Origin: Siderastrea radians
Taxonomy: Eukaryota > Cnidaria > Anthozoa > Scleractinia > Rhizangiidae
Length of the DNA: 64,000 nt
Direction: 5' to 3'
Assembly (NCBI GenBank): GCA_964017195.1
Contig: OZ024895.1
Coordinates: 28,009,875 to 28,073,874 of the forward strand
The notes below the pieces were generated by a model, which was not told the DNA's origin, did not search any database, and worked only from the letters and a program-made list of their open reading frames with translations. A program made the position numbers and the translations under genes. Below are positions 1-11,100 of this stretch, piece by piece; the stretch's first letter is position 1; each line of letters begins with the position of its first letter.

Positions 1-834
1 TACCCTTCTTCCCAAAAAACGACTGCATGGGAGGCTAGTTGCATACAAGAGTAAAAACGGTAACAGCGTCCTGTTGAAATTAAGCGTTAGCGATTATTAC
101 AACAACATTTTAAACAATAGTTTTGCTCTTTTCTTTAAAAAAGGGCAACAGCTGTTCGCCTATTGCTTAAAAGATGGGCACACAAATGTTATGCGTCGTC
201 CTATGTGATCATGGCCGGTGTTTGATTTCCACTATTACCATCCAACGATACTACAGGAATTCTTGTGCCAACAACACCATAAATAATGCATTTGCCAGCA
301 TTTTAAACACGTACTGGTCGCGGACTGAAGGAGGCTACGCACTTATCTGGTTGTGTCGTCAATGTTATGTTTTTTTTCCTGCCATTGACAAGCGTTGACA
401 GTTGCCGCTGAGATTCCTAATTGTTCAGCTTCATTTTTGGAAAATTTGCATGCCCCAACCCAGCACTACGGCATCTTCGAAGTTTTTGCAGTTTTCAAAG
501 GTTTTGAGATCCAGGTCGCACTAGGAAAATTGCTCTGTTGACAGATTTCGACCAAAAAGTTAACAAATTCTTGAAAAAAAGAATGCCAAGTGCGACCCAT
601 AACTTAATTACCTTCAAACCATTGTTATCAGAAGCATGCAAGGTTCTAATTTTGACATTATTACCTCAAATCCTTTCAAATCGGAAAAAGTAACATATTA
701 TTTATTTATCAGCTTTTCCTATCAAGGGTGGAAGTTTAACGTGTTAATTTCAGATCAAACTTTTCGAGTTCTTCAACGAAAAGAAGTTCTTTTGCAACAG
801 GCTAGGACACTGAAAGGACACTGAAAGAACTTAC
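1..834. other. Intronic or intergenic DNA left of the last Ig exon
   Basis: No exon with convincing splice sites or domain content was recognised on either strand. The short ORFs at 174-398 and 636-824 look fortuitous. A downstream exon of the Ig gene may begin before position 1. Confidence 0.4.
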
Positions 835-1128
835 CATTGATTATAGTGAAAGTACTTTCTGACACGTTGAAATACTTGTTGAACCCTTGGAACAGGACTA
901 CAACCACACAAGTATAATTTCCGCCATGTTTTTCTTCAGCGCCTACATCTAGGCTTAGTGTCACTGACAAATCTGTCAAACTGCGTAACACTATACCATC
1001 CTTTAATAACAGAACCTTCTCCAGTGAAGTTTCATACGGCACATCCGCTTCAGTTACAATGCATTGAATAGTTGTAACGTTCTTGTTATGATCGTCATAT
1101 CCAAGGACCACTTTGGGAAATTTACTTC
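835..1128 (-). CDS. Ig domain 2 (single exon)
   Basis: The exon is 294 nt (98 codons), phase 1 at both ends, with acceptor gttactgtttcag and donor caatg/gtaagt. It encodes a whole domain starting SKFPKVVLGYDD, with B-strand cysteine TTIQC, E-strand LSVTLSLDV, and F-strand GGNYTC. It ends VSESTFTIING. NKNVTTIQ and GGNYTC carry possible N-glycosylation sites. It joins the upstream exon at 11702 in phase 1. Any further exon (another domain, helix or anchor) would lie beyond the left edge. Confidence 0.75.
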
Positions 1129-4100
1129 CTGAAACAGTAACAAATACAAACGTAGCCGTCGTTTCTTTAATAAAAGCGTTCAAAAATGACAAAACAACAA
1201 CATAAACCCGAGAACGGCGCCATTTATCAATAAACAGCAGTTAACCTGTTTAGATTTGTTTTTTGGAGATCTTGAGGGGTTCCTGGTACATCCGAAATGT
1301 TTCTTTTGAGGTTTGCAATATCAGCTGATGACGTCACATTAAGTGGTAATTACATTCATAAATTCCAAACGGTGGCAATCTTTCTCGCCTCCAAAATTGG
1401 CCAAAATAATCAAAACTAAAAAAAGACCACTTAAATAATCTAAAATTGTAAGTTACCGCAAGTAAGATAATTTTTTCATTAAAGAAGGAAAATTTCGAAA
1501 TGCTGAAAAAACCTGCCTGTCAAAATATGGTCGCCATGCCAACAAAAATCTATGAATGATGACATGCCATGTCAAATTGCCTGCAGAAAAATTTTGCAAA
1601 ATTTACAAAGTTTGCTGATATTTTGCTTGCTTATATAAAGAAGTTGTAAACGTTTCAAGTCCGTGGAGGCACTTTGTGTCCCTGTCCCCTCTCCCTCACC
1701 AAGCTAATTAGCGTTAAACAACAAATTCTTATAAAAGAGCTTTACGACATCTCAAGTAGCTATAGCCAAGTGAGACTATCTAGTCTGTAAATGTCGTGGC
1801 ACAGTGGCTCCATAAGCTTAGAGATTGTACCGCTGCTATAAATCACCCTTAAGACTCCAGCTAGTAATGTGACTCAATGGATATACAATGGACGAGGTGA
1901 AGTTTTAAAGATTCGTTGTAAACAATGGCCACTTTTCCGCGAACGGTAGGCTTTAAGATATTGTCTATGCAAAATGATTGACCATCCTGATGGAAATTTA
2001 GTTAAACGTTTGTTTTAATATATAGCCGACCCACCTTATAGCTGCCTTTTAAGGACGTTCGCTAATTGTTTCTGCGCATCCTTACTGCGCACGCAATTCA
2101 CGTCACCATGTCATGCCTTCACTGGCGAAAAATGTCTGATTGGTCGACGCGTGACCACGTGATCGAGCTCTTAAATTCAAGATGGCCACCAAAGTTGTTG
2201 GAGGTCTTTCTTTCTTTCGGCAAGTGTTGACTGTTAGCTCGAGAAGAAACACAGAAGTAAAAAGAACGAGAACAGCGTAAGGGTTATAAGTCTTAGACGA
2301 GGTCGGTTGTGGATGGATAGGACGATTTGTTTTCGTGGTCACCGCCTGTAACTTACGTTTTGAGAAAGCCTGCAGCAGTCGGGGAAACAGGTCTAGGAAA
2401 ATGTAATGCCATTTTTAATCGGTGTGAACGTAAGTTAAAAAATAGCATGTTGTTAGGAAGTGCTTTGTATTGCAGAGTAATATCGTGCCTGACGTCGACC
2501 GTTACAAAATTTTTTAAGCGTTGTACCAGTTTTGAAATTATAGAGTATCCTCCTTAATAAAGTACGTGTATTACTTTGGTGTGGAGTTAGTACCTGCATT
2601 GTGTACCGCTAGAAAAAATATTAAGCTTATAAATGCATAAACAAAATTACACAAAGAAGTAATTGAATGCATTAGATTCTCACTCTCCAACAAAAGTTGT
2701 TTGTTCTCTGATTGTGATCTTGTTCTACTCAAGGGCAACCCCTTTCGGGATGGTCAAAAAACTTACATGCCTAAAGAAACTACACCATTCTACTTCGATT
2801 CTTATTGGTTGTTAGAAGGCAAATTAAATAGTCAGTATTTTGCACTTACTAGTAAATGCAACTACTTGATTGAAAATTAGTTATAGATCACTAAAAACTA
2901 CAGGCCACCAAGGCCTTACCAAGAATTGTGAACATCAATTTGGAGTTGTCTTCAGTAGTAGATAGCACAGAGTCCCAAAGAGCTTTGAGCATAATAGAAA
3001 AGATTTGAATTATTCAATTATTTAGATTTTTGAAGGGATGTGAGAAATGTCCGACTGTTTTGTTGCTCCTACAGTTGTAGTCGACTTGACAGTCCAGTAC
3101 ACTTTTTGTGCTACTTTGAAAGTTCTTTCAAAATTATTGCATACAAACTGGTTTCCAGGGATGTGATAATTGTCCAACTGTTTTGTTGCTGACCTACAGT
3201 AATTACACTGACCTAAAGGCTCATGCAATGGTGAAGACTGTTTAACAGAAAGGTCTCGCTTGCAGAGTGTGGTATAAATTTTTGAACTGTATTACTAGCC
3301 ATATAATAACAGGCCCAAATAATTCAGCTGTAGAGTAAGCTGGTCTATTATTTCACCTATTGAGTTTAAAACTGAACAATCACACCGAAACAGCTGATAT
3401 TACATATATTTCAATAAACGATCCTGGGTGCATTGAAAAACATTTAATTGAGCAAAATCCTAAAAGGAGTAAATGAGTTCCAATCATGATTTGATTCCAT
3501 TATGTGTCTTCACTAAAGAACTAAAGTTTGCAAACTTTTTATTAAGAGCGCTTGTCTGTAAAAATCAAACATAACGCGGCAAGGGTGGAAAATTCGATTT
3601 CTTTCATATTTTAATGTTAGATAGGTTAGGGTATAACTAAAATCACTGGATACTTTTTTTGGCAAAATATCCTTTTATTTCAAAGAAAAATGCAAATAAC
3701 GAACTTCCGTTAAAATCGCCATTTGAAGCAGTAAATTATGACATCAATTTGAGGCGTTCGCGTGCAAAAGCAAATCCCTCTGTCGTCTTTTAAACACTCA
3801 ATTTTACTTTTGCAATCTCTCAAGAGCTTCAAAACTGATTTTGGTAGAAACTGCGTTGTTCTTTGTGTTTGAAATAATTTAATTTTGAAAGTATACATTT
3901 CTCATCAGGAAAAGTACTTCCCGAATTAAATTATTTTTCACCATGTCCTAAACCTTCAAATCGATTCAGCTTCTGGCTGTTGAATTAAGAAAAGATGTTC
4001 TCAGGATTGCTGCAAAAATTTCTTTGGGCAAATGATTGAGAGCGACGCGAGAGCTTTTCAAAGTTCGTTAAAATGCAGGTTGTTTGACCCTTCTTGGCAA

Positions 4101-7100
4101 CATTCCATTCGCGAGTCACGCACATATTTTAATGTGTTTCGACCCATATGAGATCGAAAACGTCAAACAGAAAAACACTTCGAAATGCTCTTACCTCATT
4201 TGCTATAGAGGACAGGTCCAGAGGCCATTTCCGAGTGATTCTCTTGCCGTTCGACGTATTTTGGTCCTGTTGATGCCATCCAATGAACACCGCCAACTGG
4301 GTCAGTGTATTGTAAACGGTCGAACAGCTCAACGACAACCTTTCTTCCAAAACGTTCATCATCTTTCTACACTGTGACATCTTACTCAACGGTTCAGTTG
4401 ATTTAATACGAGTGTTGCTCAGTTTTCAGTGCACAAAAGCATTATCAGATTTGACTGCTAAATTGGGACCAAACGTGAATGGCGCCGCGTGCGTATTTGG
4501 TTTGTCACGCAATGGGTATCAAAGGCATTTTAGGGGGTAGGGAATATTTTAATGTGTTTCGACCCATATGAGATCGAAAACGTCAAACAGAAAAACACTT
4601 CGAAATGCTCTTACCTCATTTGCTATAGAGGACAGGTCCAGAGGCCATTTCCGAGTGATTCTCTTGCCGTTCGACGTATTTTGGTCCTGTTGATGCCATC
4701 CAATGAACACCGCCAACTGGGTCAGTGTATTGTAAACGGTCGAACAGCTCAACGACAACCTTTCTTCCAAAACGTTCAACATCTTTCTACACTGTGACAT
4801 CTTACTCAACGGTTCAGTTGATTTAATACGAGTGTTGCTCAGTTTTCAGTGCACAAAAGCATTATCAGATTTGACTGCTAAATTGGGACCAAAGGTGAAT
4901 GGCGCCGCGTGCGTATTTGGTTTGTCACGCAATGGGTATCAAAGGCATTTTAGGGGGTAGGGGAAGGGCAAAACCTTTGAGGTGAAGTAAAATAACATAC
5001 AGTGTTGATTGCAGGGATTATTCGTGGTTTTAATGGCGTTGTGTGTCTTTCTTACTTATTACCAGTGTTGTTACAACCATTAAAAATTGTATTTGCTACC
5101 CCCAAGCCTAGTAGTCTGAAACGCAATTCCAACCGTTGTACAAGCTTACAGACATGGTTACAGGTGAGTGGTGCAACAGAAGTGGCGCTATTATTAACTA
5201 GACCCAACTTTAATACGGGGAAAACCTATAACTACAAGGGGCTCCTTTTTGTTAATTGACGAGCGGGTATTCTACCTATGATCATTGGTGTCAGTCTGCT
5301 GGTTCTCAGCTGGCACAGGACCGGTTCAAGGCACAGTTATATCACGAGTGAAAGTCAGCTCGCTGTTAAAGGGTTGGATGGAGTTTTGGACAGGAAGGGT
5401 TCTCTCTTCATAACAAATGGGTGCAATCGAAGTGTTTAACTGTGCTCTCTTGTCAGCTGTTTAATTTAGTCTACATTAGTGTGTCCTGACTAATGGGTGG
5501 GGCTTCTAACAGCACGCCAGTGCTGTTTGAAGACTGTGAAACATGTCACGTAACCATGGTAACAAAAAATGAGGTTCTGTTTCTGAATTTCTGTTTACGA
5601 ATCTTACTAGACAGGTTCCAAGTGAGCGAGATCTCTCACAGCAGCCAGCATACTTATCATAATGGATATGAGGATATCATAACAGAAATACGTCAAGCAT
5701 CTTGCCCTTAAACGTCTGTTACCTCTTTCACGTTCTACATACACCTTAATGAGGACGAAGAGAAGAGTGAGGCTTCCATCGATAACCTGGCTAATATTCG
5801 GATAGTCCACAAGCGAATATAAAACTCACCTGATCCAACTTTTATAAGCGAACCAGTCCCGCGTAAGATAATTTCAGATCCCTTTTCCCCCAGTCCTCTT
5901 TCACTTTTTGGCCACTCTTCCTTTTCCTTACCGTGATCCGGCCCCTTGTGCTGCAGCTTCTGCTAGACACTATCCCAAGTTTTGCACGATGGCTGGGACA
6001 TATCGTCATTGTATTCAAGCGTTCGTTGTGAAAACTGACTTGTAACTTGTGGTATCCAGTAGTGTAGCACCTCTTTTGGTGGTATCAGGGTCGCGCCAAG
6101 GCTGAAATAAATGCTGCGAGCAAATTGGCCTAGTCAAAGCCTTCCCCTACTAACTCTGTTCACAATGCCACAGTCTGTGTCGATTTCGTCAAAAACAACA
6201 CCTTTTTGGGGACATCCTTCGTTGACAATTTGCCAAAAAGCTGCTTCCTGTTTGCTTTTTCGCCGACAAAGTTGTTGGCAACATCCACCAGATTTATAGC
6301 ATCAGTTTTAAAAAAGTACCCTTAAAGTTACAAGGTTTGTTAAAATTGAAACATTTCGACAGCCAAGCTACGAATTTCGGACCTGTTTTACCTAACTCTC
6401 GTAAACGATAACGTAACTTTTATCACTCGATTGGTGAGATAAAAATAGTTTTGTTCCTTAGACTTGTTTTAAAACAACATGATGAGCTTAAAGCTTGCAG
6501 CAAATACACAGCAGTCGCTTAGCTATTAAAGGCATTAAGGTCCTTCACAGTAAAGCTATACTGCCAGGGTCAAGGTGATATGGATGAAGAAAGACATTGG
6601 TAAGGAACCTGGGCGACTGAAATGTGCGGTGGACTAGTAGATTTTTCAAGCCCACTTGCCCGGTGGCTAGTGACTCAACAGATGTCAAACCCTGTTAAAG
6701 GTTGTAAAATAATAAAAGGAACTTTTACCATCAGCATTTAAGACTATTCGTTGCACATTAATTCGTTTTAATTATATATTTTTTGGCTCATATATTGTAC
6801 TGTTTTTTCAACTTCCAAAACTTCTGGGGACTCGAGACCCCCCCCCCCTCCTCCCCCTTCTACGGGCCTGGGTATTCTTGGTGCATGAAAGTAAGGGAAC
6901 AATTGTTTTCAAGCTTTTGATTCGTCTGGTGTTGTAACCACAAACTCCGACAACAAGAAAATGGAACCAACAACAACCGTCTTCTGTGTAACGAAGCAAT
7001 TTGTGAAAAAAAAAGTCCGAGGTCCCCCCTCTAAGCCAAAACTATAGGCACAAACTAGTTAGTCACATCGCAATTTCCCTGATAAAAACGATTTTAATGT

Positions 7101-8126
7101 TCTGGACTCGACGTTTTGAAGAGGTTTTTAACTTAAGCTAGTACACGTACCCTTTTTAGCTATTTTTCGTGTTCGAACATTGTTATTTGCATGCCTACAA
7201 CTCACGCCGAGGGGTGACTACTTTTTCTGCATTCTGGCACGGGAGGTTGAGGTGCCTAAATGTAGCACTAATTTTGTTTCGTATGTCCATTACTAGTTCC
7301 TCCCATTTCTCGAACCCTGAGCCGTTTAAAAAGAATCAGAGCAGATTTTGCCCTTCCCCTACCCTCTAGTAAAATGTCCATTCCGATGATTTGCATTGCA
7401 TGACGCGGCTCTAGATAAAACTCTGGCCACGTTAGCGGCGACATGTGGTGATAAAAACCTTTTTGTGTATTGCCAACCAAGCAACACTGACCAGCAACTG
7501 AACCGTTGAGTAAGATGTCACAGTGTAGAAAGATGTCGAACGTTTTGGAAGAAAGGTTGTTGTTGAGCTGTTCGACCGTTTACAATACACTGACCCAGTT
7601 GGTGGTGTTCATTGGATGGCATCAACAGGACCAAAATACGTCGAACGGCAAGAGAGTCACTCGGAAATGGCCTCTGGACCTGTCCTCTATAGCAAATGAG
7701 GTAAGAGCATTTCGAACTGTTTTTCTGTTTGACGTTTTCGATCTCGAACATTGCTGTTTTTGCACGCGAACGCCTCAAATTGATGTCACAATTTACTGCT
7801 TCAACTGGCGATTTTAACGGAAGTTCGTTATTTGCATTTTTCTTTGAAATAAAACGATATTTTGCCAAAAAAAGTATCCAGTGATTTTAGTTATACCCTA
7901 ACCTATCTAACATTAAAATATGAAAGAAATCGAATTTTCCACCCTTGCCGCGGAATTTTGATTTTTTCTGATTTTTACAGACAGGCGTTCTTAATACACT
8001 TGTTGGTATGTAGGTGAACACCCCAACAACAGCTTGCCAGCATCAAGACCCCATTATAATTAACTTATATCTGAATTACAGTGGTATTGACAATCTTGCA
8101 CTAAAGGAGTAACCCCCTCCCCCAAT

Positions 8127-8161
<35 letters not shown>

Positions 8162-11100
8162 AAAGGTGAGAAGATACAAGATATGAAGTGCTGCTGCAAA
8201 GAGCATGTTTATTTGCATTCTCTCCACAATATAATGTCCTTTTACACATGTACATTCGTCACCATGCAACATGAATAATGTCCTGTTGCCAATGCGTGTT
8301 TCCATTTTTTTTTTGCTCAGTCTTCCATGAAAACTTTTTCATCGTGGTCTGAAAAAAAAAAACAAGCATATGATACAAATGTTGACATTAAATCAGTTTT
8401 GAAATTAATCAACAAGCACCTCTTGGATCCAACCTTTGTGCAAATGACAACACTTGAAAACAAAGGCAAGTAAGCATTTTTTTTAAATTCTGATTATCAA
8501 AGGAGGGTGTAAGGTGGTAAGATCTGAAACATGTTACATTTTGAAAGCATTTAGTACCACTATCATTTTGGACAAGGATTATGTTAACACTAAAAAAAAA
8601 GTTGATGATCCTGGGCTAAAAAGTGCACGTTTAACAGAAACTACCCTGCATCCAGCATTTGTGGGGCAAAGACAACACCTAAAGGTAAAGCAGGGGTTAT
8701 GAAAATTATTTTTAAGCAAATTTAAACCAAGTTTGATTCCCAATGTGCCTGTGTCTATGACAAGCATCATTTTCCTAGTATTAGTGACTCTGGTGACTGC
8801 CAATTTTGGGCCAATAATATTGTAATTTTTGTCCATGAATATAATAACTGTAAGAACAGTATATTTTTATGTACTAAAAACAGATCAGAGTTAGCAATTG
8901 CATATCCAGATGAGCTTACAGGGGAGGTGCCCCAAGCAAAAAAGGGATGGGGGTACAAAAATGTTTCAGAATGAAAATAAATATATTCCCTTGGGGTACA
9001 CTACAGCAACAGATAAATAATTGACTGACAACTAAAAACAAAACCAAAAACAAATTTAAATATAAAACTAGAAATACCCCAAAAGGTTCTTGCTCATCAA
9101 GCAATGTTTATAACAAAGAGTGAAAAATCTACTTGCTAAAAATGTGTAATTTTCAAAAATTTACACTTAAGTGCTTAAATGTTTCCATCTGGTTCTTGCT
9201 CGTCGTATAAACAACAAACATCTTTATAACAAAGAGTGAAAAACCTTAAGACACATTAAAATAATCCACACGTTGAAAATTTATTGTCAACCTACACATT
9301 TTTATCAGCATGAAATGATACAAAAAGGGATTGTGGAAATTAAAAAAGGCAAATAAAAATTGTAACTCTGCAAACCATACTTACAGAAAGTCATGCATAG
9401 GCTTAATCTACATAAACGAGTAAAGAAAGTAAGCTTACATCTCGTAGTCATAACTTGTATTAAAATACCGGAATAAAATACTATCTGAACAACATCCATG
9501 ATATTCGACATGGTACGAATTACTCACCCAAAACAGTCCACACGTATCAGGAAATTATTACTTCCCTGCCACCCGGTCCAAGCCAAGTCATATATCTACA
9601 GAAAGCCCAGAAATCGACTTTTTACCCTTTTATAATTTCTTTTTGGACCGGGTGGCATGAAACTTACACCAAGCAAAAACGTTCAAATCACTGACCTTTT
9701 CTGTGCCATTTTTCCTCGCGAGGTAGCATCTTCCGACATCGACTGCAGAAAAATAAACCGACTGGCAGCATTTGTTGAACTGCCCCAGGATGCTAAATTG
9801 CCTACAGAATATGATCCACTTAATAACGAGGACAAATCTAGTTTCGATTTCTCACAGACGTGAAAAAAAGCCATCTGGCTATCGCCATAACACGGCAGCC
9901 ATCACTCCTTTTTCTAATTCTTTTCTCGCGGGCATTTTCGCTTCTGAACCAATTACATCGCTGGAAACCTGACACGTGATTTTTTTTGCGCAGCGCATGC
10001 GTACTACATTTTTCGCCAGTGAAATGTCATGCCACGTCATGCATTGAGGGCGTGCGCTGTTGAAGAAATGTAGAGATATATAGCGCTAGTGGGCATTTTA
10101 TTTTCTATGCACAGATTTAACTCTCTTAAATGTTCGGTGACCCCAGATTTTCTTCTGATAGATCACTTTCTTTATCGCTTGTCTACGTTTTATAAAAAAT
10201 TAAAGAAAATCTGTGTTGTGGAAGTTTGATTTTTTTCCACTTTTCTGCCCATGCATCATCGAATTCCGCTATTATTTTAGCTGTACGGTGTTGGCAAAAG
10301 CCCATCTCAAAGGGTGAGTTTAACTGAAAGGATGACACCCATTCAAATTATTTACTTGACAGACTCACTTCAATCAAATTAACTGAGAAAGTGGTGTTTC
10401 AGCGAATTATCTTTAATATTTTTAAACTAACAACCACTGAGGCCATGTTGAGTTGCGAGAGCCGATTTGCCAAAATTGAGCTAGTTTTTTACGCTCTTTA
10501 TTTCGAAAACGATGTCGGTTCCCCCCAATTTTTTGGCATTTCTGACATAGGTAACTCATTTTCTGACTGTAGAAAAAGTGTGAAAGAAATCTGTGTTGTA
10601 GAAGATTTTCGTGCGAACGTCCTTAAGGTGACTCGATTGAAATAAATGACTTTGAAAAAATATATTTTCCAAATCAAGACCGCTCCAGCAACGTAAAATA
10701 GCACAAAGTATGTGTAAAAGATTCAGTTTCCTGTTCCGGGAGTTTTATTCAATTCGTCCGGTTAGTTTTCATATAATTCAGAAAAACGTGAATTTGGCGA
10801 CTTCGTTATATTTTTGTGCAAAAAGTGAGTTTATAATAGCCGCCCAAACTTTTTCATCGTTGCGGATAGCCAAATGCGGTTTGGAACTAACTATAGCGAT
10901 ACATTGAACTTACTTTATCTGGAGTTAAAATAACTATACTTTAAATTCAAATTTGAAAAGCGCGGGAGCGGTCCAAACTTTAAAGTCCGTCTGGGGTTGT
11001 TATTTTGACGTTCAAATTGCGCCGGGATTTCTATTCCGACGATTTTGCGGAAACTTGAAGAGTCGAGGTAAGATGTTATTATAAGCGGATTCTAGAAGTT

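Larger units (their letters stand above)
4124..4963. repeat. 420-bp tandem duplication, two near-identical copies
   Basis: 4124-4543 and 4544-4963 align with no gaps at exactly 420 bases. By eye they differ at only a couple of positions (a t/a change in the ORF, a c/g change near the end). This is much younger than the divergence from the inverted copy in the right arm of the same element, so the duplication happened recently within the transposon. Confidence 0.95.
3542..7994. mobile_element. 4.45 kb foldback transposon, TTAA-flanked, long inverted arms
   Basis: The ends are TTAAGAGCGCTTGTCTGTAA at 3542 and, inverted, TTAAGAACGCCTGTCTGTAA reading leftward from 7994. The arms continue far inward: 3542-3770 pairs with about 7765-7994, and 4124-4980 pairs with about 7340-7760. 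The left arm has roughly 340 extra bases (about 3775-4120) and a 420-bp tandem duplication that the right arm lacks. The interior holds a hAT-like copy (about 6090-6870). No transposase was recognised, so it is presumably moved in trans. TTAA ends suggest a piggyBac-like mechanism (inference). The element at 55723-57365 is a relative. Confidence 0.8.
2049..10626. mobile_element. Possible large composite element with TTAA-flanked 14-bp inverted ends
   Basis: TTAAGGACGTTCGC at 2049-2062 is matched by the exact reverse complement GCGAACGTCCTTAA at 10613-10626. A second inverted pair lies inside: around 2088-2137 (gcgcacgc, catgtcatgcc, cactggcgaaaaatgt) and around 9995-10055. TTAA at both ends is what piggyBac-type transposition leaves. 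The interior includes the foldback element at 3542-7994, so this would be a nested structure. The right side has about 560 bases between the two inverted pairs and the left only about 30, so either something inserted on the right or two different elements are being confused. Confidence 0.4.
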
